DNA of 16,876 bases from Phanerochaete sordida (lineage: Eukaryota; Basidiomycota; Agaricomycetes; Polyporales; Phanerochaetaceae): the NCBI GenBank assembly GCA_019973155.2, contig BPQB01000189.1:1-16876 (forward strand), written 5' to 3'. This document shows positions 1 to 8,804 of this stretch, one piece after another. The notes under the pieces are model-generated. The model ran no database searches and was not told where the DNA came from. It was given only the letters and a program-made list of their open reading frames with translations. The translations under genes were made by a program, and so were the position numbers. Position 1 is the first letter of the stretch; the number at the start of each line of letters is the position of its first letter.

Positions 1-439
1 GACGCGACGCGACGCGCTGCTTTGGCCGCGGTAATTGGGCGTCAATCGGCCGGGCGGGCGGGGGCGGCGCCCAAAAGGGGCATATTCCAAATTGGGCAAT
101 TGATCTAGTGGTGAAAGTCCAAAGCTTCGTAGCGGGGCATCACGCTCAATTGTCCCTTTGTCGCTGGCGGAGTTTCGAAGGTACGATCTGGTACGATCTC
201 TTTGCCTTCGTGTAACTGTCAATACTAACGCCATCAGGCATTGTATGCTCGACAGCCGGCATGGCAATGCACATCTGGCTATTCATCGCCGCTCTTGCGC
301 TTAGACGTACGACTCTCAATAATTTCGTCCGAAGGGGTACTTAAGGATCCGCACCACAGTGATCATTAAACCGCAGCCCATATCTCCCCCGCGTTACATT
401 CGCTGGACGACCGTACCTCCACCTGGCTCCGCGCCCACC
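1..439. other. Intergenic, upstream of first F-box gene
   Basis: No gene is seen. The first 16 bases are a short GACGC-type tandem run. A 10-base unit, GGTACGATCT, is repeated head to tail at 180-189 and 190-199. The stretch ends in the presumed promoter and leader of the gene starting at 440. No convincing TATA box is visible. The frame upstream of 440 stays open back to a GTG at 359, but without an ATG. Confidence 0.5.
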
Positions 440-2059
440 ATGCCTTCCTCGTCGAGTCCAACATCCCCGCTTGTAGCTGGCTTGCCTGACGAACTGCTCT
501 CGAAGGTTTTTCAAGCTTGCAATCCGCCTCCGCCAGACGCAGATGTCATTGAGGCAAACTGCGAGTTTGAGGACGTCAACTACGACATCCAGCTCTTGCA
601 CCTCAAACAGGTCTGCAGAAGGTGGAAGGTGCTGGTCGAAGAGTCACCTCTGCTCTGGACGCACATCTCCTTGGCCTTCCAGCATGCTGACTACATCTCC
701 GAAGCTCTCCAGCGGTCCAAGGAATGCCTCCTTGTGGTCCACTCTGCCCCCGGCTACAGCACTGGCCACAGCCGCTACGGAGAGCGCAAGGTCAAAAGTG
801 ACGAACGCCAGGCCGAGCTGTTGGTGGGCCTGCTCCGCAAGCATCTGCACCGCATTCGCGTGCTTGCTGTGGCACACACCGTACAGAAGGCTATCGGCGG
901 CGGTCTTCAGCCTGGAGACCTTTCGCAGGCCACTGCGCTGGAACACTTCCTCCTTCCTACCTCGTCCCAGCTTTTCGAAAATTCTGTCTGGATCGCGATC
1001 TTGCTCTCGGCCCCGAAACTTCGGGCGATGCGCTGCTTTGGCTACCTCAGTCAATCGGCCTGGCAAAAATTTGTCTCTGTGCAGTACCAATTCCTTGACA
1101 CACTCTGTATTGGCGATACGAATCCCCAGACGCTCCCAGGAATACCCACGATGATCAGTCTCCTACGCAATCTCCCACTTCTTCAGCATTTGACTCTGCT
1201 GGATTACCGCGAAGAGCGCAACGAGTCCTTCGTCCGCGATTCTGTCGAACTCCCCATGTTGCGGCTGCTGATGATCGTCGAGTGCTGCCACAGGATGGCA
1301 TATCGTCTTATCAGTAATATGGTCCTCCCGCTGGACTGCCGCGTCGCTTTCATCGGAGGCTACGAAGACAATATCACCGCGACGGACGCTCCCTGTATCA
1401 TGGACGCCGCCCGTCGAATTTCTGCCACTGTCAGGCCACATGACCTTCAAAGACTCGAAGTCTCGGCATGGCGCAGCAACCAACTCGTGCTCTGTGCATT
1501 TAGTGCATTGGCTCCGGAATGTGCACAGCATATCCCGATCCCGAGTCTGCCAGGCCTCGCTCCCCGATTCCTCGAGCAGCTCGGGTGGACATACGTGACG
1601 GAGCTTTGCCTCCCCAGCTGCGGTCACATGCTGACATGCAAGAACTCAGGGCGCCCTTGGTCTCCTACTGGAGAGCGAGAGCTCATGGCCCTTTGCCGCA
1701 TTTTGGGCAGTGTGACGAGCCTCACTGTCAATTGCTGCTTCTGCAAGGCGCAGCTCCCTTTCCTCGCATCTCTCATCGGCCCACGTACCGCGGACGGCTC
1801 GAGCCTCTTCCCCAAACTGGATATACTTGTCCTTCACATCACGCCCGTGAGCCACAACCCGAAGGATTATATCGAGAGCTGCAGAATCGGCTTCGCAAAG
1901 GCTCTGGAGACTGCCGTCCGCCGGCGACAGGCCTCTTCCGATACGCACATCGATTATCTGACGCTCACCAGTCCTGAGTGCGCTGACGTAGTTCCTAACA
2001 AGATCGTCGACAGATTGGAAAAGATAGTGCGATCCTTTAACATAATCGAGAACTGGTAG
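440..2059 (+). CDS. F-box-like domain protein (first of a tandem pair)
   Basis: Single-exon gene of 539 aa. The ATG at 440 is chosen because it sits in a good eukaryotic start context (CCCACCATG) and just before the F-box. The frame extends upstream only to a GTG. Residues about 13-80 form an F-box-like domain: LPDELLSKVF, then an insertion of roughly 20 residues, then QVCRRWKVLVEESPLLW. The rest alternates Leu-rich strands and helices, as in the degenerate leucine-rich C-termini common in agaricomycete F-box proteins, and has several Cys. By family, the F-box would bind Skp1 and place the protein in an SCF ubiquitin ligase, with the C-terminus recruiting an unknown substrate. The gene at 2476-4234 is a paralogue: both share HRIRVL, a S-x-W-x-x-IL-x-SAPKL segment, an RISATVRP/RQASATLD segment and late Cys-rich pieces. 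The F-box call is strong; the substrate is unknown. Confidence 0.85.
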   Translation: MPSSSSPTSPLVAGLPDELLSKVFQACNPPPPDADVIEANCEFEDVNYDIQLLHLKQVCRRWKVLVEESPLLWTHISLAFQHADYISEALQRSKECLLVVHSAPGYSTGHSRYGERKVKSDERQAELLVGLLRKHLHRIRVLAVAHTVQKAIGGGLQPGDLSQATALEHFLLPTSSQLFENSVWIAILLSAPKLRAMRCFGYLSQSAWQKFVSVQYQFLDTLCIGDTNPQTLPGIPTMISLLRNLPLLQHLTLLDYREERNESFVRDSVELPMLRLLMIVECCHRMAYRLISNMVLPLDCRVAFIGGYEDNITATDAPCIMDAARRISATVRPHDLQRLEVSAWRSNQLVLCAFSALAPECAQHIPIPSLPGLAPRFLEQLGWTYVTELCLPSCGHMLTCKNSGRPWSPTGERELMALCRILGSVTSLTVNCCFCKAQLPFLASLIGPRTADGSSLFPKLDILVLHITPVSHNPKDYIESCRIGFAKALETAVRRRQASSDTHIDYLTLTSPECADVVPNKIVDRLEKIVRSFNIIENW

Positions 2060-2475
2060 GATAGAAATTGGTTTCTCTGTGACCTAGAATTGGTTAGTTT
2101 ATGACGATGACCTGGCCTTGAACTCGTATCTAAAGTCCATCCGAGAAGGAAGATACAGTAGTAAATTGGCTTGAATTATAATACGTTTTCGATGTAATAA
2201 CGATAAGAGAGTGCTGCTCGGCAAAATCAACACTACCGGACCCGTCCAGAGGTAGTCTAAGGCACTGTCAAGCACGTAAGAGCATATGCTTGATGATCAA
2301 TCTTGTATTATGAGTGGCGCATCCGCTGAGGGGGCGTGTCTTTGTTTGCAGTGCGAAATACAAGACATTTTCCACCCCGCCAGACCGCCACAGAGGAAAG
2401 CGTCGCTACCTTGTATTCAAGACATATAAATCAAACAACCGGCCGGAGGCGTCGTCCTCACCATCTACCACGCAG
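2060..2475. other. Intergenic between the two F-box genes
   Basis: This holds the 3' end of the first F-box gene and the promoter of the second. No ORF here starts with an ATG and looks coding. Apart from the TATA box at 2425-2430, nothing stands out. Confidence 0.5.
2425..2430 (+). promoter_or_regulatory. TATA box of second F-box gene
   Basis: TATAAA lies 45 bases before the ATG at 2476. That leaves room for a start site near 2455-2460 and a very short leader. The position fits the two-codon first exon proposed for this gene. Confidence 0.5.
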
Positions 2476-4234
2476 ATGACGGTCAGTCCGCCTCTTCGCT
2501 ACAATCGCAAGTGATCATGATGTGCTCACCAGCGCATAACAGATGGCGCGGCGCGCCAACCATGTGGCCTCTCGCAAGAAGATCGCAGCGCTCAGCATGA
2601 ACCAGCTCCCAGTCGAGCTGCTACTCGAAATATTTCAGGACTGCCTCGACAGCACGCGAAGCGATAGCCACGCGCAGCAGCTTCTTCGCCTCCAGCGGGT
2701 CTGCCTACAGTGGTACACTGTCATCGAGAACCGATCTCGCCTTTGGGCCGTGATCTATCTGGCGACGCAGCCTCCCCGATACGTTGAGAAGGCCCTTCAG
2801 CGCTCGCGCAACGATCCTCTGTGGGTAGAGACGGCAGCGGAGTACGCGGAAGACGAAGATGAGGACTCTGAGCCCACCGAGTCGAGCCTCTACCCCATTC
2901 ACATTCGCGAACAGGCGGAGGCCCTCATGGGCATACTCAAGACAGAGATGCATCGCATACGCGTGCTTGTCGTGGAGAATTGGCAGGTCCAAGACGTTGT
3001 CCGCGACAACCTACACGCTACGCTCGATGCGCCCGCGCTGGAAGTGCTTCGTCTCCCTGCTGGGATTCCGAGCGACAGCGCCTGGTTTTCGATACTCATG
3101 TCGGCCCCGAAGCTGCAAGACCTGGAGGTCGGCGGGTTCGACGATCTTAAAGCATGGAGCAGCCTCGGAACTGCCTCCCTCCAATCGCTGCGCAAGCTCA
3201 TTCTCAGCAGCGACTACTACGGCGAAGCCGTGCCGACGCTGCCTGTCATCCTGCATCTGCTCCGTTCCGTGCCACGCTTGGAGATTCTCACCCTTTGGAG
3301 CATGAATCCAGATCGAGAGCAGCCATGGGCTGCTACGGACGAAATCACCTCCTTGCCCAAACTACGCAAGCTCGTTGTGGAGCAATGCGGGGCTCATAAC
3401 GCTCTGATGCTCCTGCGCAGCTTGGTGCTGCCTCCTGGTTGCATCGTCAGGCATGCTGAACGCTATGAAACCGATGTCCGCCTTCCACCATTGGATTATC
3501 CAAGACAGGCATCCGCCACGCTTGATGTAGCGGCCACTGTCGGCGCGCTCTTGCAAGGCGCAGGGGAATTCTACTTCGGCTTCGAACGGCGCAGCGACCG
3601 GGTCATCGTGCGCATTGCCGACCAAGACGCACCCATCGATATGACCGACACCGATAACTCTCTGGTTCGCGTCGAGCTCCCACCCCACCCCGACTTCGTG
3701 CGCGACTTCTGCGCGCGCCTGCCACTCTCGCGGGTCGTCGTCCTCTGCCTTGAAGCCATCTGCAGATGCGAGCGCTGGGAGCACGCTCGCCCGCCGACAT
3801 TCTCGAAGGCGGACGAGGTGCGGGGCTTGCACGAGCTCTGCGCAATGATGCCTAGCGTGCGCGAGCTCCGTCTGGAGAGCACCTTCTGCGACTGCGTTGC
3901 CGCGGCGTACGTGTCGCTCGTCGCCGCCGCGCCGCCTGACCTGACCACGCTACGAATCGTCGTCGACGAGGGCTACGACTTGCATCTTGAGCGGCGCCCC
4001 AGGGTCTTCGTGGAGGATTTGCTTCACACGCTCCGACAACGCGAGCTCGCGGGGTACCCGATATATAACCTGAGCGCCAGGAGCAAGGATAGAAGAGACG
4101 GGTTGGACCGCGAGATCATGGACGAATGGTCAAAACGAGGAGACGAAGGAGGAAGATGTGATTTCAATATGGACATCTCTGATGCGTGGAGGTGGGGTGA
4201 AGCAGAATGGTATGATAACATGGACTGTTCGTGA
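2476..4234 (+). CDS. F-box-like domain protein (second of a tandem pair)
   Basis: Proposed exons are 2476-2481 and 2543-4234, giving 565 aa. The first exon encodes only Met-Thr. It is followed by a 61-bp intron (2482-2542) with donor GTCAGT, branch-like CTCAC and acceptor ACAG, and joins in frame to ATGGCG. If that intron is only in the leader, translation starts at 2543 and gives 563 aa. Counting from 2543, the F-box-like domain is about residues 20-72 (LPVELLLEIFQDCL ... RVCLQWYTVIENRSRLW). An acidic run (EDEDEDSEPTE) follows, then a Leu-rich C-terminal region. Its role is expected to be a Skp1-binding SCF substrate receptor. Base composition is more GC-rich towards the 3' part, around 3600-4000. 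It is a clear paralogue of the gene just upstream in the same orientation, so a local tandem duplication is likely. Confidence 0.85.
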
Positions 4235-4364
4235 ATACAGATGTGCTGTCATATAGAACGCCTCAGCGAAGGATGGGATTCTAGGAGGTATGTATACGTA
4301 CCGTGAAACCTGTACACAATTCATAGAACTTGTCCGTCAGCTTCGATAGCCTGCGACAGTGCGT

Positions 4365-5286
4365 TCATGGCCGCAGAGAGTAACTATGAGGTGTTCGTAT
4401 CCCGTAAGTGGGCGAGGGCAGCACGAGTGGAAGGACCTGGACTTGAGCTAGAACACCAATGAAGGTTCGGAACCACATTAGCGTATAAGGACATCTAAAT
4501 CGATCAGAGTTCATACCATGTAGCGTTCCGCGAGGCTCGTACTGTACGGAGAGTAGCTGGCTCGGAGACACGGAGACATTGTTTCCTTCCACAGAACTCC
4601 GGAAGTCAACTTGGATCGCCGTATCTTGCACGGTCTTATAACTGATAATGCCCTCCGAAATGCCTGAGATCGGCATACATTCAAGCCATCAGTCACGCCT
4701 CGAGCAGAGTTGTTTGTGACACCCACCGCCGACTGCAGCCACTCGTATCGTATCGCTCTCAGTGGGCCGTATCTCCGGGCGAGGCGGTGAGACTCAAGCT
4801 CCTCGCTGCACTTCATGCTTGATGCGATTGATCGTACCGTTGTTATTGTTTGTCAGGGTAAATACCGCAGAATATGCTGAATTGATCGTCAGCCGATGTC
4901 GAAGACTGCAAATGACAGAGCACGAGGGAGGAACATGACTCACGAGGTAGACTCGTCTCGAGGTCTCCTGTGTGAGACGCATGACGACCCTCGCGCAGGT
5001 CATCGAGCAGTTCAACCACGGCTGTGCACCAGTAAAGAAATAGCAAGTTTAGCGTAGGACGCCCATAGTATATGTGCGATACATACCGACGAACGGACTT
5101 CCGATTCTGCTGTATGTGATGTGCAACCGCTCCGCCGGCGTCGCAGTGACCCAATTTCCTAACAACCCATATTTAAACCTGAGCGTGATCATCGTCAGCA
5201 TGAGCAAAGAGCTAGCACACCGGTAATACATACCCTGCTACTGCTCCGACGCAGCCTAGTCCGCAATCTTGAAGCCCCCTCGAGAT
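4365..5286 (-). CDS. Partly resolved multi-intron gene, unknown function
   Basis: I do not recognise this protein. Reading the minus strand, the following exons join in frame: 5286-5234, 5178-5087, 5021-4944, 4876-4866, 4810-4723, 4663-4517 and 4447-4365, with TGA at 4367-4365. The introns are 55, 65, 67, 55, 59 and 69 bp. Good signals are GTATGT twice and GTGAGT as donors, and GCTGAC as branch site. Weaker ones are an 11-nt exon, a GTATTT donor, an AAG acceptor and a GTGTCA donor. The translated pieces include a short Gly/Ala/Val hydrophobic stretch (LGCVGAVAGFKYGLLGNW), an acidic helix-like piece (AVVELLDDLREG) and a Ser/Val-rich piece (VEGNNVSVSPSQLLSVQY). The N-terminus is not settled. 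An ATG frame at 5633-5391 (starting MRSRMLDRSRGTHGF) may be part of it, but I found no phase-consistent intron joining them. It lies directly downstream of the RidA gene on the same strand. It could also be a decayed gene. Confidence 0.35.
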
Positions 5287-5390
5287 CTGCAAACACTACA
5301 CGGTGGATCAAACTGCTCGACGCGAGCACGCGCCTTCCGCGGCTGCGACAGAGCCTTGTGTCTCTCGTCGGCGCACTGCTGTAGGTCGCG

Positions 5391-5633
5391 CTAGCTCGCA
5401 CGCGGGGCGGCGGCCAGCTCGCGAACGCGTCGCCTTCCGTTCATCAATGTATTTTCGGGGCTCGAGTCGCGCGAAATGGCGTATTCGCATGCAGGACCAA
5501 CGTAAGGGACGTTAACGGCCGGGGTGCGGATCTTGTACCAGAAATTCCCTGGTTTAGTCCCAACGGCAAAAGCCTCGTACCTTGGCGAGAAACCGTGCGT
5601 ACCACGAGAACGGTCAAGCATTCTGGATCGCAT
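5391..5633 (-). CDS. Candidate 5' exon of the unknown gene
   Basis: This is an 80-codon ATG-initiated frame with a protein-like composition (for example EAFAVGTKPGNFWYKI and NVPYVGPACEYAISRD). It starts 51 bases past the RidA stop codon on the same strand. It may be the first exon or exons of the gene continuing at 5286, with a poorly resolved intron or intron/exon mix between 5287 and about 5410. No homologue is recognised, and an internal intron (GTACGA donor near 5580) is also possible. Confidence 0.25.
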   Translation of the reverse strand: MRSRMLDRSRGTHGFSPRYEAFAVGTKPGNFWYKIRTPAVNVPYVGPACEYAISRDSSPENTLMNGRRRVRELAAAPRAS

Positions 5634-5684
5634 TGATATTCACATTCAGCAAGTGCAGCTATGGTACATCTTCATTTTGATTAC

Positions 5685-6397
5685 TTAGTCCTTGAGGCTG
5701 CGCAAAAGCTCAGTGGAAAGCCTGTGTACAAGCGTAGCATGACTCACCTTGCAATAGCTTCAATCTCAAACAGCGCGTTCAGGGGCAGGCGGGCGACCTG
5801 GACGGCAGAGCGTGCAGGCTTGTGCTCGCCGAAGAATCTGGAGTAGATGGCGTTGCACGCGGCGAAGTCATCCATGTTCGCGAGGAAGACCTGTAGCGCG
5901 CACAAGCCAGTCAGGACCATGCAACGTCAAACAAGAAGTTGAGCACGCACAGTGGTCTTTACAATCTTTCCGACCTCGCTTCCGCCAGCCTCGACGACAG
6001 CCTTCATGTTCTTCAGGGCCTGCTCAGCCTGTGCCTCGACGCCGCCCTCGACCTGCGCCTGTCAGCATGACTCGACGCGCACCCACGCGCCCATCACGCA
6101 CCATCTTGCCCGTCGAGGGGATCAGGCCAAGCGAGCCAGAAGCGAAGAGGAGGTCGCCAACCTTGACGGCCTGGTTGTAGGGCCCGACGGCGGCGGGTGC
6201 ATCTAGGGCAGCGCGTGAGCGTGGGCGACGACGAGCGCGTAGGCGGGCTTACCCTTGGTGGACACGGCGGTGAGGCTCGGGTGCGTGGTGACAGACATGG
6301 CGCGATGTGCTGGTGGCAGGCGGAGGAGTGCGTTCGACGTGCGGGAGACCGTGCGCAGCGTGGCGGGTCTAGCGAGGCGGATGGTGGTGGCGAGCAT
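5685..6397 (-). CDS. MMF1: RidA/YjgF/Mmf1 family 2-iminobutanoate deaminase
   Basis: Five exons, 167 aa: 6397-6253, 6202-6102, 6052-5951, 5890-5748 and 5697-5685. The introns are 50, 49, 60 and 50 bp with GTAAGC, GTGCGT, GTGCGT and GTGAGT donors and CTCAC or CTGAC branch sites. RidA-family enzymes hydrolyse reactive enamine/imine intermediates from PLP enzymes such as threonine dehydratase. The yeast mitochondrial member Mmf1 supports isoleucine synthesis and mtDNA maintenance. Seen here: GPYNQAV at residues 55-61, ASGSLGLIPSTGKM, EGGVEAQAEQALKNM, and KPARSAVQVARLP containing the family substrate-carboxylate Arg (R143). The protein ends FEIEAIA plus a four-residue last exon. Residues 1-33 are Arg-rich with no Asp or Glu, which fits a mitochondrial presequence. 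A second ATG at 6298 (Met34) would give a cytosolic form of standard length. The transposon at 6466 lies just upstream. Confidence 0.93.
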
Positions 6398-6420
6398 CTG
6401 TCGTGATCAGGCTCGACGCG

Positions 6421-6427
6421 CTTTATA
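6421..6427 (-). promoter_or_regulatory. TATA-like box of the RidA gene
   Basis: TATAAAG read on the minus strand, ending 23 bases before the first ATG (6397). If used at the normal spacing, transcription would start at or past the first ATG and favour the second ATG at 6298. A start site further upstream would give the mitochondrial form. Confidence 0.35.
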
Positions 6428-6432
6428 CGGCC

Positions 6433-6447
6433 AGCCTATATGCGCTT
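6433..6447 (+). repeat. 15-bp direct repeat, left copy
   Basis: AGCCTATATGCGCTT is identical to 12721-12735. The two copies lie just outside the two terminal inverted repeats of the element. Here the repeat is the first part of a small hairpin (AGCCTA at 6433-6438 pairing with TAGGCT at 6448-6453). It also lies in the RidA promoter. Confidence 0.6.
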
Positions 6448-6465
6448 TAGGCTTGATTCTAACAG

Positions 6466-6498
6466 GGGGGGTCGTGGTGAGGTCTCTCGGAGTCTGAA
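6466..6498 (+). repeat. Left terminal inverted repeat, 33 bp
   Basis: Begins GGGGGGTCGTGGTGAGG and ends GGAGTCTGAA. It is the exact reverse complement of 12616-12648, 33 of 33 bases. One more G lies outside (6465), preceded by AACA. A perfect inverted match of this length 6 kb apart cannot be chance. Confidence 0.93.
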
Positions 6499-6649
6499 TT
6501 TGAGGCCCATGCCGTCATTGCCGGCCGCCTGCCGCGTTCACGTGACAGTCGCCTCAGAGCGCGAGCTCCTGCGCGTCGTAAATTAGCCTCCTCCCTTCGC
6601 TCCTTCTCTACCCTATGCTGCGCGTTATAATCCCTCTCTTATACCCATA
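6499..6649. promoter_or_regulatory. Helicase promoter region inside the element
   Basis: The stretch between the left repeat and the helicase ATG carries an E-box-like CACGTG (6539-6544). It also has a pyrimidine-rich tract with a TATAA-like sequence (6626-6630) about 20 bases before the ATG, too close for a canonical TATA box. Confidence 0.35.
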
Positions 6650-8715
6650 ATGCGAATTGACACAATTACGACCGAAAATGTCACCGCTGTCGTGTGTGAA
6701 GGCTGCAAAATCAAGGAGCTGCGCCCTTTTCAAGTCCCTCACATCGTCGACATGTCTCTAGGCAAGAGCCTGGTGCTCGTCGCTGCCCCAGGCTCCGGAA
6801 AAACCATCATAATGGCGGGGCCGCTCCTCGTCGCGCAGGCGATGGGTCAGTCAGGCATCGCCTTTGTTGTGGTCCCTTCCAAAATCCTAGTAGACCAGCA
6901 GGTAAGCTCCTCGGCTCTCGGACCTCTCGAGCACGCTAAGTCAGTATTCTCAAGGCTGCAAGCTTTGGAGACTTTGGTCTTCGCACGCTGGCGATCAACG
7001 AAGATACTGTACGCTCCGCTAGCCTGCTTGGACGCGACCTCTGGGCCGAGCTTGCTGCCGGCGACGATGTCCGCGTCGCGGTCGTGACTCCCTGGATGAT
7101 CGCAAGTGACCGACTATATGCGCTTCTGAGAGACGCTAAATTCAAGAACGCCATCCGCTGGCTCGATATCGACGAAGTACACCTGTGTCTGGAGAAGCTC
7201 TCGGTCTGGAGCAAGCCCTACGAAGCTCTTCAGAGCTTGCGCACTCGCCTCCCATCCTCGACGGTCTGGGCAGTCTTCACTGGGACAGCGACCATCAAAG
7301 AAACTCGAATCATCGCTTCTGGGCTAGGTTTTGCTCCTGGTACCTACGTCGATGCCCGCTACTCTGTTGACCGCCCCAATCTCAAGTACACCACCCGATT
7401 CTTTGCTCATTCCGTGTCTGGCTACGAATTCTACGACCTGGCTTGGCTCATTCCTTACGAAATGAAGAACTCTGCTGAAATACCCACTACTCTCATCTTC
7501 TGCGACACTATCGAGCTCGGTGTTCGCCTCATGGCTTTTCTAGACGACTTGATCCCCGACGACGTCCCTGATCGCCTTACTCTCATAATGCCCTGCAACT
7601 CGCTCTTCAAGCGCTCCTTCCGCCTTCGCTTTCGAGACGGCATGGAAGCGGGCCGCATCCGTATCGGCATCTGTACGGAAACCTGCACGTACGGCGTAGA
7701 CATCCGCAACGTCCGCCGCGTCATTACCTTTGGACAGCCAAAGTCCTTCGCGAAGATGAAGCAAGAGCTCTGCCGTGCCGGTCGCGATGGTCTTCCTGCT
7801 CGTGTCTACTGTTACGCGCCGCCTTGGATGCGCGACGTCCCCTTCTACGAGATCAAGGGCAAGCAAGCGAAGGAAGATCTGGCGCGCCGAGAAGCTCTTG
7901 ACCCTGTGGTCCGCGACTGGTTCAACGCCTGCGGTCCGCACGTCCTAAACCCGCGCTGCCCTCGCCAGATCGATATGGATCACAACAGCGAGGCGTTCCA
8001 TCGGCCGGAGCAGTGCTGCTACTTCCACATCCCTGACGATGAATCGGAGGTAAACGACGAGCTGAATGCGAAGCACCTTGCACACCGCCAGTCCAAGCTT
8101 CCGCCCAAGGTACCCCTACCGCGATCCGACGGAACATACTCCGCTGTCGAGACTGCGCACCGACAGTCTCTGAGCGCGATGCTGAAGCGATGGAGACAAG
8201 ACGAGTGGGACGACATCCGCGGTCCCGACGAGGACTTTCCATCCGAGGTCTTTCTCCCCCAACATCGCATCGACCGTCTCCTCGCCAAAGCACACATCTG
8301 TACCTGTCTTGAACGACTGCGCCTGGTCATGGCTGGCTGGAACTATCTCGAATCCCATGGCGAAAAGCTACTTGCATTCATTACTCCCATTCTCGAGGCT
8401 TTTCGGAAGATTATTGGCGAACGCCAGTACGAGACTCTCTGCGCATCAACAGACTCTCAACTGCCACCGGCTGTTGCTGCAGATGGGCTCCCGGCTGTAC
8501 AGGCTTCGTCGGAAAGCTCTGCGGCGCAGTCCTCGACATCTCGAACTACTGGACAATCAGATGCTAGCACGTCGTCCGCGCCTCTACCACGTCTCGTTCT
8601 CAAGATTCGTATGCCTACGACGGATGCAGCCGCAACGCCAGCGATCTTGTCCCCAAAGCGACCGTTACCCGACCACGAGCTCTCGGAAACTGAGGGTCGC
8701 AAGAGGGCGAAATAG
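6650..8715 (+). CDS. RecQ-like superfamily 2 DNA helicase
   Basis: Two exons, 6650-6901 and 6955-8715, give 670 aa. The 53-bp phase-0 intron has donor GTAAGC and an AAG acceptor, the only nearby one that keeps the frame. SF2 motifs in order: Q-motif-like LRPFQ (residues 24-28); Walker A APGSGKT (46-52); TPW (129-131); Walker B DEVH (157-160); motif III FTGTAT (about 192-197); motif IV TLIFCDT (263-269); motif V YGVDIRNV (330-337); motif VI QELCRAGRDG (354-363). After these come Cys410, Cys419 and the pair Cys438-439 with nearby His, placed like a degenerate RecQ zinc-binding region. The C-terminal 100 residues are Ser/Ala-rich and disordered, ending in basic KRAK. All catalytic motifs look intact, so an ATP-driven DNA helicase is expected. 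No winged-helix or HRDC domain is evident. It lies inside the inverted-repeat element and is convergent with the DUF6589 gene, which suggests a role in transposition rather than host repair. Confidence 0.88.
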
Positions 8716-8804
8716 CGCGGAGATGTAGGCAGAAGGCTGGACGGTACCTCAGATAATCAGAGCGCTTGCATAGTAATGAATTACATACGTCGCTTGCTCT
8801 CGCT

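Noticed and set aside
359..439. Extended N-terminus of the first F-box protein
   Set aside because: The frame is open back to 359 but begins at GTG. The ATG at 440 has a good start context and precedes the F-box directly.
2314..2514. 66-codon plus-strand frame before the second F-box gene
   Set aside because: It starts with GTG, not ATG, and lies in the promoter. The real first exon is more likely the two codons at 2476.
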